DNA from: Acorus gramineus
Lineage: Eukaryota > Streptophyta > Magnoliopsida > Acorales > Acoraceae
Assembly: GCA_030737835.1 (NCBI GenBank)
Contig: CM060856.1
Location: forward strand, 12,614,777 to 12,678,776
Length of the DNA: 64,000 nucleotides
Direction of reading: 5' to 3'
The notes under the pieces were generated by a model. That model was not told the origin of the DNA and did no database searches. It was given only the letters and a program-made list of their open reading frames with translations. Shown here in pieces: positions 23,110 to 35,726 of the stretch. The position numbers and the translations under genes are program-made. Positions within the stretch are counted from its first letter, which is position 1; each line of letters opens with the position of its first letter.

Positions 23110-26100
23110 ATGAGAGGGGCTGTGCTAGTTGCGGTTGCCGCTTCTATTGGGAATTTGTTGCAGGGTTGGGACAATGCCACAATTGCAGGTAAATTATTCA
23201 TTTCTTTGATTACTTATTATCTTGATGGCTCTATCACAGTCAGCAGTATTGAGCCATAGTTTACCATTTTCAATTGTTCTTCAGGGGCTGTTATTTACAT
23301 AAAAAAGGAATTCAAATTGGAGAGCTCACCTACAATGGAAGGGCTAATAGTTGCGATGTCGCTTATTGGGGCGACCATTATCACCACCTTCTCCGGAGCG
23401 GTGTCAGATCGAGTTGGTCGGCGTCCCATGTTGATAGTTTCATCAATCCTTTACTTCATCAGTGGTTTGGTCATGATATGGTCTCCTAATGTATATATCC
23501 TACTCTTGGCGAGGCTCATTGATGGTTTTGGAATCGGTTTGGCTGTTACACTCATCCCCCTTTACATATCGGAAACGGCCCCTTCTGAAATCAGGGGGTT
23601 GTTGAATACCCTTCCTCAGTTCAGTGGTTCTGGAGGGATGTTCCTATCGTACTGTATGGTTTTTGGAATGTCTTTGATGGCATCTCCAAGCTGGAGGGTG
23701 ATGCTCGGTGTCCTCTCAATTCCATCCCTTTTCTATTTTCTCGTAACTATATTATTTTTGCCTGAGTCTCCACGATGGTTGGTTAGTAAGGGGCGGATGT
23801 TGGAGGCTAAAAAGGTTCTACAGAGGTTACGTGGCAGGGAGGATGTGTCAGGTTTGTAATGTTCTGTCACGTTGTCTGTTAAGTTTCAGGGGAATTGGCA
23901 TCAGAATGACTGAAAATAATCAAGATATTGCTTGGTTTTGATGTAGTTCTTTGTCTTCTATTATTACTAATAGAGATTACTACTTGCTACTATGAGAATG
24001 CATAATTTCAGCAGATATGGCTTATAATCAGAAAAACAAAGTTATTTTTATTCATTCCCATCCATTTTTTTGCTTGCATGTGGAATTTTAAAATGTAATT
24101 TAATTATTTATATTTTGGATAACTTGTATATAGTGCTTGTTATACACAGAAAAGGTTGAGATGATGTCTATTTCATCGTGTGAAAGGTGCTGTTCTGAGG
24201 GTTGCATTTTCTTTTTTGTCATAAGTAGGTTGTGAGGCTTGACATGAGAGTATATCCAATAGATGCATCAAACACTTTTTGTAAGCAGAGACTTGAGAGT
24301 GCTGAACATCACCATTCATTTTAATTGGACTATAGCAGGAGTTTTCCAATTTTTTCATTGAATAATATTGGTGTATATTGAATGATATGTGGCAATCACA
24401 ATTTTAAAATATTTCATTGATGGAATCTTTGAGAAATTTCTGGTTTTTAGTATTTGTGGTGTGTTGTTATGGTTGGAAACACGAACATGCTTTGGGTCTG
24501 TGAAGATCAGAATCTTTATGAGCTTCTGATGATACCTCTGTCAGAGGAAGTGTCTCTGGGTAATTGAGGTTCTGTTTTCATAATTCAAGTCAGCTGTTCA
24601 TGTGGCTTTTATTTTTTTTGTTAAACAGTTAATTGCTGTCTGATGATACTGATGCCATCTGACTCTGTGGCTGTCATTGTCATACTATGAGTGGCACTTC
24701 TTTCATCAGTTATGCCAGAGCTTTAATGTTTTTTTGGTGTGCAGGTGAAATGGCTTTACTTGTGGAAGGCTTGGGAGTTGGTGGCGAGACATCTATAGAA
24801 GAATACATAATAGGCCCAGCTGAACTTGGTGATGAACAAGGAGCAGCTGCTGATAAGGATAAAATTACGCTATATGGGCCTGAAGAGGGTCTTTCTTGGG
24901 TTGCTCGGCCTGTTACTGGACAAAGTGCCCTTGGACTTGTTTCCCGTCATGGAAGCATGGAAAGCCAGAGTGTTCCTCTTATGGATCCTCTTGTCACCCT
25001 CTTTGGAAGCGTCCATGAGAAGCTCCCGGAGATGGGAAGTATGCGAAGCACACTCTTTCCCAACTTTGGAAGCATGTTTAGCGTGGCTGAGCAGCAACTG
25101 AAAACTGAACAATGGGATGAGGAGAGTCTGAGAGATGGAGATGATTATGCTTCGGATGGTGCAGCAGGTGACTCCGATGATAATCTGCAGAGTCCACTGC
25201 TTTCTCGTCAAACGACGAGCATGGAAGGGAAGGATATGGTTCCTCCACATGCCTCCCATGGGAGTGTTTTGAGTATGAGACGCCATAGTAGTCTTATGCA
25301 GGGGAATGCCGGTGATGCAAGTAGCATGGGGATCGGTGGTGGGTGGCAGCTGGCATGGAAGTGGACTGAGCGAGAGGGAGAAGATGGGAAGAAAGAAGGA
25401 GGGTTCAAGAGGATTTATCTGCATCAAGAAGGTGGCCCTGGCTCTCAGCGGGGTTCTCTTGTTTCGGTCACTGGGGCTGATGCAACCGCAGAAGGTGAGT
25501 TCATCCAAGCTGCTGCATTGGTGAGCCAGCCCGCTCTTTATTCAAAGGAGCTCTTGGAGAAGCATGCTGTTGGACCAGCAATGATTCACCCATCTGAAAC
25601 AGCTGAGAAAGGGCCAAGGTGGGGAGATCTTTTTGAAGCAGGAGTCAAGCGTGCATTGTTTGTTGGGATTGGGATCCAAATCCTTGAGCAGGTAAAAATT
25701 TAAGTTGCTCAAAAGTTTATTTTTGCATCATGAATGAAATTTCTCTCCATGTGTTTCTAGTTTTTACTTCTAGTGGTTTTTTTAATGATTGCTATCCCAT
25801 TTTGTATTATATATTTTTTTTTGAGGAGAGGTGGGATGTCCACCATGGTGTTCTTAAATTGGTAAACATCCCAAATAAAGACTAGATGTATCTGCTTAAA
25901 AGAAGTTGATACTATATGGACTCGTACACAAATATATGCATGTGTTCTCCATATAAGCTACCTAGTTGCCCAAATGTTCCAACAGATCACCTGAGAAATG
26001 AGATGAGTGAATTCCTTCCAACACCTTATCTCCATTCTTCTCAAGTCTTCTCCGGTCCTTGGATGAATTCCCAAAATTTCTGAACTGAATAAAAAACGTA

Positions 26101-28521
26101 TGTGATAATTTCCCCCAAAAAATCAAATTCTTTTTTTTTTCCCCAAGAATTTATCAGACCACCTCCAAACGTTATGGTTAAATGTACATTTGGTCAGTAG
26201 AGGGTCTACAGATTCCGTTGCATCATTGCACAATTCATACTTGCTTCCTGAGCTCATATCACCCTGATTTCTTCTGAGATACTTTTGCTGAAATACACCA
26301 TTTACTTGGATCCTTTGGCATCAGTTATGTGTTCATCATTAATGATTTGCTTGTTAACCAATGCTTACATGCATTGCATACCACGTTTCCTCATGGTGTT
26401 ACATACATTGTCTAGTCATCCTCAGCCATTTTTAATTGCTTTATGAAGGTTAACACCAAAGATACCTGTCCAACATCAAGATTGGGTGGAAGCAAATCCT
26501 TTATGGTTCATTCTGGATGGGAAGGGAAAGGTCTCTTCTTTAGTTCTTTAGGAATGTCAACCTTGAACACACGCATGAGCATGCATGATTATGTCTGCGA
26601 CATAGATATACAATATTACAATTCAATTTTCAAATCTTTATTATTCTCTGTTTGTAACTTTAGTTTTACCTTCTTAAACATCTAGATTGCTTACTTCCTG
26701 CATCTAGACAATGATGAATGGTTATTATTGTATAATTAACTATATTTCAAGGAAAACTTCAGAAGTGTACTAAAATTAAATCAAGATGGTTTCATTTTGT
26801 TGCTTGGATTAAAAAACAAATCTCTTTCTAAGGAAAGCGACCACTGTTTTTTTCTCCCCTTCTGTCATCTCATTGCCAGTTCTCACACAGATCAAAAGGA
26901 ATGAGAAAATGTTTATTTGTTGTCTTATGGCAGGAGCATCTAGTGTTACTGTGTTAGTAATTCCAGTGTCAAGATCTTAGATATCCACCACTTCCAATAT
27001 GTCACATGTTTTGGGTTGTGACAATTCTCAATTTTAATTTCTTGGAAGAATTGTGTGCATATTTTGAACAATGAGAAGTTGCTATTGATGTGCTTATGTT
27101 ACTTTTTTCTTGTGTAGTTTGCAGGCATAAATGGTGTTCTCTACTACACTCCTCAGATTCTTGAGGAGGCAGGTGTTGAGGTTCTTCTTGAAAATTCTGG
27201 TATTAGTTCAGACTCAGCATCAATCCTTATTAGTGCCGTGACTACCTTGTTGATGCTTCCCTGTATAGCTGTTGCCATGCGTCTCATGGATATCTCTGGA
27301 AGAAGGTAATACTTTTTACATTGTCTTTCACTACGATTGCAGATATACAACAATAAAAAAATATCATTTGGTAGATCACCATATGGCATTTCATGCACGG
27401 ATTACTAGATTAAATGTGGCTTCTGTTTCTGCTCTTTGTCAAAGCTTCCTCCTCCTCTCGTTCAAGTTGGATAAGTTACTGATGTTTAAAGCACGATTTC
27501 TCAATTTTTAAGGAATCACTTACATCTGATGACAGCAAGGGTTGTACCTTCAGTCACCTAATGATACTCCTAAAAGCAACCTACATTAGCTTTCCAGGAT
27601 CTGATATGCGACAAACATCATCAATAGCTGTTGTATTACATTCAACATTGTGGACTTGCATGATCTTGATCTCGTATTGAAAACTAAATCCTGGTTTGTT
27701 TAAATGGTACTAGATAACTGTATTTATTAGTCGTTTTTCAAATACTATCACCATTCCAATAAACTCTGGTGGGTACGATTTATTTGTGGTATTAGATTAT
27801 GAAGGATTCAATGTTGTAGACTTCTTATAACTGATCAGTTCCCAACCCAAATATTTGGTGGCAACGTGTATGTGGGTATCACATCTAATGTTATATTAGA
27901 TGCAGGGACAAGTATAAAACATGCTGAGAGACTGTTTGATTAGGTAGGACATTATCGTCAGTATCTTTTAGTATATGATCAATTTGATGTAAAATGTCAT
28001 CGATAATGTTCGGTCTAAAACTGTCATATATTACTTCATGTTCTTACTTGTATGATTGGATCAATGTTTCCCTCCTGTGCAGGTCACTTCTGCTCAAAAC
28101 AATCCCCATACTGATCGCATCGCTCACCATCCTCGTCATATCCAACCTGGTAAGCACGAGCACGGTGGTCCACGCGGTGCTCTCCACAACCAGCGTCATC
28201 ATCTACTTCTGCTGCTTTGTCATGGGCTTCGGCCCCATCCCGAACATCCTCTGCGCAGAGATCTTCCCCACGCGCGTCCGGGGCGTATGCATCGCCATAT
28301 GCTCCCTCACGATGTGGATCGGAGACATCATCGTCACCTACACTCTCCCCTTGATGCTCGACTCGATCGGCCTTGCTGGTGTGTTCGGGATCTACGCCGC
28401 CGTTTGCGTCGTAGCGTTGGTGTTCGTGTTCTTGAAGGTCCCGGAGACGAAGGGCATGCCCCTTGAAGTCATCACCGAGTTCTTCTCGGTCGGCGCGAAG
28501 CAGGCTTCTGTGGTGGACTGA
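23110..28521 (+). CDS. Tonoplast monosaccharide/sugar transporter (TST/TMT family), 5 coding exons, 739 aa
   Basis: Major-facilitator proton-coupled carrier that loads sugars into the vacuole. Exons 23110-23188, 23285-23851, 24745-25691, 27118-27305 and 28083-28521 total 2220 bp; all borders are GT-AG with matching phases. Landmarks: N-terminal MRGAVLVAVAASIGNLLQGWDNATIAG; sugar-porter motifs DRVGRRP and PESPRWL; a very long central hydrophilic loop (about residues 216-505), the hallmark of TST/TMT proteins, rich in Ser and acidic residues and with an SRQTTSMEG-type potential phosphosite; EQFAGINGVLYYTPQ starting TM7; GFGPIPN and PTRVRG; C-terminal PETKGMPLEVI. Length is close to Arabidopsis TMT2. 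Exon 5 is clearly more GC-rich in third positions than exons 1-4. Which TST paralog it is cannot be settled by eye. Confidence 0.95.
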
Positions 28522-29703
28522 GAATTTGAATTGGCATTTTGGGCTGTTGATGTGGGTTTTTTGAGTATTTGGAATTCCAGCTCTTCTTGGATAATCTGAG
28601 AAGGGGGTTTAATATTGGGGTATAGGGGGTTTAAAGTATTGTGATTAGCGGGAGTTTGGGTGGCTAATTAGAGGGTCGTTCTGTCTCTTTTTCTTTTCAT
28701 ATAAAATTTTCTTTTACTTGAGTTTTATTTTTATATTTTTTGTTTGAGGTTTCTGATAGGGTTGAACTCTGAATTTAGCTAGGTATTTATTTTCTACTTT
28801 CTATTATTGTTCATGTTTTTTTTTTTTTGGATCATTTGAAATCTTATTGAAATAGTGAAAGCAATAATTACAAAAATAAATAAATTCACCACTCTCTACT
28901 CCTATTCTGTTGCGGTTGTGTTGGCCGCTTTCATCAATGTTGATTTATTTCATTTTCCAGGCCCATTTATACATTAATCTAATTCTGCGATAATGCCAGT
29001 ACTTGTTGTATGAAGAATAGATTGTTAGTATCATGTATTCATTGGTAGATTTAATAGTCTCCCTGGGTGAATGTTAATCATTATTTGTTATTAGGGTGGG
29101 AGTTATATACTCTACATTGATGAGTTGATGACCTGGTACCATTTTCCAGAAAAATTAGAACTAATTAATCCAACTGAGTTATGTATGTGTGGCTTTCTTG
29201 CATAGTTGCATTCAGAATTATTTAGTACAGTGGAGAAATTAATACTTTTATTCTTGTTAGTTATCTCGTGAATAAAAATTAAGCTGAATGCTTTTGGAAT
29301 TGTTTAAGTCTATACTTACTTTATGTTATTTTATATAAAAAAGGGTTTATATTGATAATGCATATATTTTTAAATTTCTTTGTAAGAAGGCCTTTGAGCA
29401 AAATATCTATTCAAGTGAGGCGTTGTTACATGTATTATATTTTATCGTCTCATTTATAATTTTATATAACTCGTTAGCCCTCTTTACATATCAGAAATTT
29501 TTCTACAAAATCTGTAAATGAATCAATCCGATTCTTTTACAAATAGTGAGGGGCACGTCAGTAATGACTAGTGAGGGCTCATAGTCTTCCATCCTCAATT
29601 TTCTTTTTCGGTTATTCCCACTTCCAATTCTCCTCTGCCACGAAATCGAACAATTAAAAAAAAAAAAAAAGGAAAATTAAAATCTGATCTAGGGTTTCAG
29701 AGA
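28522..29703. other. Intergenic DNA between the transporter and p34-like genes
   Basis: No gene recognised. The first 250 bp are probably the transporter's 3' UTR (G/T-rich). AT-rich DNA follows. Upstream of 29704 is a short leader with a poly-A run (29658-29672). Confidence 0.4.
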
Positions 29704-32226
29704 ATGGTTTCGGATCTGAATCAACCCAACAATGGCGTCGTCTCCCCTCTGGAGGGACGGCCTGGAATTCTCATGGTCGGTTCCTCCAACGTTGGCAAGC
29801 GAACTCTTCTCTCCAGTTAAACAGATCTCTCTCTCTCTCTCACACACACACAGACACACACACACACGTTATAGCATCATAGGTTTTTCAAAGAAAGCTG
29901 GAAGCCAATTTTAGTAGAAAAGCCGAAAATTTTAGGAGATCTTGAAGTTGATCTCTTTTTGTTTTTGGGTGATAATTTTTTTTTTTTGAATTTTCAGTTA
30001 ATATTGTGTTCGACTTACTTGGGTTGCTCACTTGATTGTCGGATTCAGCTTTTGATAATCCAGAAGCATAGAATGACGTGATTGTGAACTTATTAGGAAC
30101 TTATTGTTATCATTCAACCATTCTAGTGTGGTGCGCTTTGCTATTGAGTTCCAATTTAATGAAACTGTGAAATTTGTTTTGTCTTTCATCTATGCGAAAA
30201 AATGAACTCGATGAACCCATTTTGTGATTCTTGATTTACTTGCAGGGCTGCTTTCAGTGGATGTAGCTGGTGACCTGGATTCATTGACTGAAAATTTTTG
30301 CTATGGGTATGCTGTTTTCACTCTTTGGGACCTTGGGTGATTTAAAAAACTTGATTTTATGTCCCTTCTCGGGTGTTGGTTTAAGTATTGTGTATATAAC
30401 AAAGTTCCCGATGGTTGTCTGATCAGGTGGACTATTGATACGAAGTATTACTCCGCTGATCTCTCTATATGGATGGCTCATCTTGGTGATGAATTGTCAG
30501 CTGGATTACTTCCGAATTATAATCAATTGACTGCGCTGGTGATGGTATTTGACATGAGTGAGGTATGTGTGTTTCACTGGTTCTTTTATGCCCTTTTTGT
30601 TTTTGTTACAAAATTTTCTTCTAAAATGATTAATGACGCATTTGCTTTGAAACTTCAGTTATCATCCTTTGTTGCTATCAAAGAATGGGTATCCAGCATT
30701 GATATTCAGAACTTTGAGATATTGTTGTGCGTGGGGAACAAAGTGGATCTTTTGCCTGGTCACTTTGCACATACCGAGTATAGAAGGCGCCTGCAGAAGC
30801 GTGGAGAGTCCACCAGTGATCCTCATCCCGAGTTCCTTGATTATGGAATCTATGAAAGCGAGGGCACTAGTTTGTTGGGGGACGAAGAAGATGTTTCATG
30901 GGAGATTCGGAAGTCGTGTGTAGAGTGGTGTAGCCAACACAACATTGAGTATGTCGAAGCTTGCGCATCCAATTCTGTCTTTGACAAATGTGAGCTCATA
31001 TCTCATTCAAGTCATGATATGCCCGAATATATTATCTATTTATTTACTCATATTTGTTGACTCCAACTTTCACTTATCGTTTACCTTAAGAGTAGATTAA
31101 GGTTTGTATGAGAAGGTCCTGAACTTTTCTTCATGTAGGATTCCTCCATATTTCCGCGTGATTATAAAGTGTGGCTCTTGTTTTCTCATCGCTGTGCATG
31201 CTTTGTAGTATCTTATCGTTTATTTAGGTACTTATTATTCTTAAATGGAACTTTTCACTGACAGGTCTCTCAGTTGATGGGGATAGTCAAGGAGTGGATC
31301 GAATATATGGAGCTCTGTCCGCTTATATGTGGCCTGGAATGATTTTGAAATCTGGAGATATGTTAGTTCAATCATCAACAGTTGATAAAGAAGGTAAATC
31401 AATACCATGATCCATCACCTCCTATTCAAAGTTAAAAGTTTCTTCTCTTGTTCTTATGTCATATTGCTATTTGATTTCTTGGAAACATTTCATAGATTTT
31501 TGTTTCTCCCAGTTTTAACATAATTAAATTTCTTCCCCAGCACCAGAGACTTCAGATGATGAAGCAGATTATGAAATCGAGTACGAGATCTTATCTGGTG
31601 GTTCTGATGAACCGATAGATGACATGGGAAATGTGAGTTCTTCTTGGGATGATCTTCGTTGGGTAAGTGGGACAGAAGAGATATCAGCGGATAAAAATCT
31701 CTCTTCCGGGAATCAAGATACAAAGGAGATGGGCAGCGCTGTCAATTCTCAACCATCATCCTCGAAAGGTGCACCTGATGCCTCAACATATTTTGAGCAA
31801 AAATGCGCCAATGGAGATGTGGCTTCAACCTCAGAAACCAATAGTGCTGATCCACAACATTCTCCAAATGATCACTCTGAAGCAGTCATAATTGACATAA
31901 TCAAAGAAACACCCATTAATGGGAGTGATGTTCTAACCGAGAATCAATTATCAAATCAAGAAAATGCTGAAGCTGATATTGTTCAAACATCAACCTCGGA
32001 AGTGGTTGTTGCTGTCGAATCCAAGTCTCTGGGGGAAGCAGCCAGTGAATCGGGCGAGGATGCGCACATGGGTTATGAGGATTTGGAGCGCCTGATGTCA
32101 GAGATCAGCAACATGCGTAGTAATATGAGGCTGATGCCCGATTCCCAGAGGAGGGAAATGGCTGCTAAGCTGGCAATGAAGATGGCAAATATGTTTGCTG
32201 ACAGCAGTGACGAAGAATTTGACTGA
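29704..32226 (+). CDS. Alpha/gamma-adaptin-binding protein p34 (AAGAB)-like, 6 exons, 484 aa
   Basis: Homolog of the p34/AAGAB family, cytosolic assembly chaperones for AP clathrin adaptors in animals; the plant role is inferred. Exons 29704-29815, 30246-30306, 30427-30562, 30659-30989, 31265-31393 and 31541-32226 total 1455 bp with consistent phases and GT-AG borders. The N-terminal Rab-like domain starts GILMVGSSNVGKRTLLS (P-loop-like GxxxVGK, about residues 25-38), continues WTIDTKYYSADLSIWMAHL, ALVMVFDMSE, and LLCVGNKVDLLPGH (NKxD-type G4 motif). CEWCSQHNIEYVEACAS-like text and GVDRIYGALSAYMWPGMILKSG precede an acidic Ser-rich middle. The C-terminus EDLERLMSEISNMR ... ADSSDEEFD is the conserved p34 tail. 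The first exon is read in the frame starting at 29704; a Met frame at 29732 is an overlapping shadow. Confidence 0.92.
29829..29869 (+). repeat. (TC)n-(AC)n microsatellite in intron 1 of the p34-like gene
   Basis: A compound simple repeat: TCTCTC... switching to CACACA..., with one GAC interruption, starting just after the exon 1 donor. Likely polymorphic. Confidence 0.85.
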
Positions 32227-32426
32227 CTCTGGTGTTTGTGGCTTGCTCTACCGGGGTATACCTTGTCTAGGTTGTCACTCATTTATTGATGAATTTATAT
32301 TCTTCTTGTTGGAATAGATGCAACCCCAGACCACAGAAAAGATGGTTCTGAACGGTCCAAAAGCATCCTCTTAAGCTTGTGTGTTTGGTTTACATAGTTC
32401 TGCATTCAAATTGGAGGAGGTTAATG

Positions 32427-32963
32427 TAAGCCTGTCAATTATTCGAAAAAAATCCGAATCTGATCCGAATCCATATTCGAAAATGCAGAAAATATCTGAT
32501 ATCCAAAAATCTGTATTCGTATCCGAACCAAATTATCATAATACAAATTTTTTTGGATTGGATCGGATATATGCTATATCCGATTAGAACAATATCCATA
32601 TTCGAACTGTTATTTTATTTATATATGTTAGAATTAGTTTTAACCTTTATATGAAAATCCAACTGTTCAAGATCTAGGGTAAAACACAAACCTATTTAAT
32701 CATGTTGGATATTTATTTAACTATATTAAGATTTATGTTTTTATGTCTTTGGTGGATATTTGTTTAATCATGTTAGGACTTAAGATTTTATAAATTCTTT
32801 ATATTTTAATCTGGTTTAGATATTATTCGAATCCATATTCAGATTTTTGAATCGGATATGGATATGTGTTTTGAAATATCTGTGGGATATCGGATACGGA
32901 TATTTTTTAGATATCCAATTTGAATACGGATACGGATATGAACTTATCTGATCCGTATCCGTC
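32427..32963. mobile_element. Non-autonomous hAT-like element with a damaged right end
   Basis: The left terminus TAAGCCTGTCAATTATTCG matches that of 48691-49178. Subterminal regions carry ATCCGAATCC / GGATACGGATAT words in both orientations. The right end stops at ATCCGTATCCGTC without the full ATTGACAGGCTTA. Flanks GGTTAATG (left) and AATTAATG (right) match at 6 of 8. The right terminus seems to have lost about 13 bp. Confidence 0.65.
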
Positions 32964-32971
32964 AATTAATG

Positions 32972-34580
32972 TATGAATGTAATTATTCAGTGTTTGAGAT
33001 TGAATAATTACACTGCCGGTTCAGGTCAGTCTTATGCAGGGTCCACTTAAGGCAAATTATTGTTGGCTTGGTTTGTTTGATAGTCCCAGAGTGGAAAGAA
33101 GCTTGTACATACGCCTGTTTGTTTGGATAGAGAATTAAGTTATCCGTTCTAAAAGAAATATTTGAATATAATATATTCTAAATTATACATTTGGATTATA
33201 TATTGGTAAGAATCAAATGTTTTTGGATGACTAATAATAATATTTAAATTTTAAATAAAACATGCATTCTATTCTACAACATCTATAATAGGCCAGCAGG
33301 TAGCAAGCTAACTATAGCAACACTAAATTCATTATTTCGACACGCATTTGATCCAATAATTAATTTACTATATATTAGCATGGTGTGATTAACCTTTCTT
33401 ATTCTATAAGAAAGAGATTTAGGTTCGGCATTCTTAAAACACAACCTAGTCTTTAAAGTTATTAAATAAAATTTAAAATTAATGACGTCTTTGCACTGTT
33501 TTCATTTCATATTACATTCATATATTATACATTTTAAAAATTTTCTATTAATTGTTTCCAACTAATGATTAATAATATGGAAGAAGAGATGCGTCTCTAC
33601 GACATGGTGATTTATTGAATTACAAGAGTTACAAATACATGTGTATAGGTGTCTGCTCATAAAAAGTCTCCTTTTATGAATATATAACTTAAAATCCTAA
33701 TTAATCAAACTTTCTAATGTTTGATCATCGTTAAAATAAGATCGATTTCCTAAATTCTTCCATCATCTCAGTTAACACTTATATACATACTCATTATTTA
33801 TTGTTTTCAAAATAATAGGCATTAACCAGACAGCCACCTTAGGAATCTGAAAGCAAGAATTTATTATAATCTGTAAAAGATTTTAAAGCTGATGATGAAA
33901 TTGTTTTGTTGGCATGTGATGTAGAAGATGACCCAAATAAACTCACACAAATAACACAACAACTCAATATGTGTGATGCCAATATGTGATATTACATAAT
34001 CTTTGTTTCACAATGCGAAAGTAATTGACTCCTCATACATTGCTCCATGGAAATTTGTTAATCTTATAATATAAATTAAAGGATTATTATTTGCATAAGC
34101 ACCTCTGAAAATTCATTTCTTTTGTTAAATAATCCCATTAAAATCTTATTACCGGTAATACCCTTCAAAAGGGGTTGAGTTGTGCTCTAATACCCATTCA
34201 AGGAGAGCGCGGACCAATCTAAAATTATTTTCTGCTAATTAATATTCACCAAACGGGATTATTGTTATCAATATTCACAAAATTAGAATCATTTTTACAA
34301 ATTATCCTTTTATTTTCACATTAGTATTTACTGTTGCGCAGTGTTTTAAAAACGGATTGGACCAGCTAGTTCAATCAGTTGGACCATTGACTGGTCCAGA
34401 TTCCGATCCAGTTTAACCTCAAAATCAGTCTACTTTAGAAACTGATCTAGAATGTAAAAACCGTTCAACCTGACGGGTGGCATGTTTTGAAAACCAGTAT
34501 AGGGTTACATGAACTAGTTGATTTCTTTAAGATGTGTAAAATAAATGTGAAAAGGAATAACTTGCCAAAAAAATAGGAGA
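32972..34580. other. AT-rich intergenic DNA
   Basis: No gene or bounded element recognised. A few imperfect inverted stretches exist, but none has clear ends or target duplications. Confidence 0.4.
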
Positions 34581-35007
34581 AATTAATTAGTGGTCCTTGC
34601 GATCACCTGTGAATTATTTTTAGGTGTCTGAAAATTTTTAAATTTGTTTTGTCTCAGATGCGGTGAAAAATTATCTTTTGGTCCCTAGAACCGAATGTCG
34701 TTATTATGTCCATCAAAAATACTGAAAATACACCTCGTATAATTTTTTCAATATACTGTTAGTACTCCCTAATACATTGTTAAGTATCTTTAGTACACTA
34801 TTAACATTTCCAAGTACATTGTTAACCTTTGCAAAATGTTAACAAGCGGCGAGGGGCATTTTTAGTATTTCTGATGGACAGACTAATGACATCAATTTTC
34901 AATGACATAAAGATAAATTTTCACCGCTTTAGGGACCTAAAAAGAACTTGAAAACTTTCAAGGACTTAAAAATAATTCACGAGTAATCACAAGAACCACT
35001 AATTAAT
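34581..35007. repeat. Inverted-repeat (MITE-like) element, AATTAATTA family
   Basis: About 427 bp. Left AATTAATTAGTGGTCCTTGC with GTGAATTATTTTTAGG is inverted at the right (CTTAAAAATAATTCAC ... AGAACCACTAATTAAT). The centre holds several words such as ATACATTGTTAA, GTACACTATTAAC and GTACATTGTTAAC. No clear target duplication. Confidence 0.65.
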
Positions 35008-35726
35008 CGGTTAGACTTTTAAAAGTAACACTTAATTAATGTATCATCAAAATTTAAAAAAGAATTTAGGATTCACAATATGTGTAATTACAATTCAAAG
35101 ATGTGAAAATGATTGGAGTTTTTATAATGGACATCTCCTCATCTTAGAAAAATTATTTTATATTTAACTTAAATTTAATATAAAATGTATTAAAATCATA
35201 ATTAATACATTTTTATTCATATTAAGACTTTATTATAAATAAAATCATACTTGTTTGTGCTATTATGATGTTATATAAAGACTTGTAAAAATAATAACAT
35301 TTAAAATTTAATAATTACTATGTAAAATTTGTAGAATATTTTTTTATTTATAATTTTGAATTACTAGTTATATAATAAATGAAATGAATTTTTGGATGGA
35401 TGATTCATATTAATATCATACTAATATCATAATAGTTACATCTTAAACATTTGAATCCATGTACATCGTACATGTGTATAAATTAATATGTTATCTATAA
35501 TAATAAAATAAATAAATCAAATGCCAAAAATAAAAAAGTATTAGAAAACATTAAAATTTCAATGAATGTTAGAACACTTGGAAGTAAAGGATAAAATAGT
35601 AATTTTAAAATATTTTTATTTTATATTAACATAAAAGTTAATGGTAGATGTATGTTTTTGAAATTCAATGGGTGTTTCTGCAGGATTCAAAAACTTCAAG
35701 GGGCCTTAATGCATTTTACCCTTTTA
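35008..35726. other. AT-rich intergenic DNA left of the Helitron
   Basis: Very AT-rich with no recognised gene. Ends at the A that precedes the Helitron 5' terminus at 35727. Confidence 0.4.

Noticed and set aside
29732-29914. Met frame inside exon 1 of the p34-like gene
   Set aside because: The frame starting at 29704 matches the family; this one runs into the TC/AC microsatellite.
34080-35725. Large inverted-repeat element suggested by weakly similar flanks
   Set aside because: The similarity is poor and no target duplication could be found; only the inner 34581-35007 element is supported.
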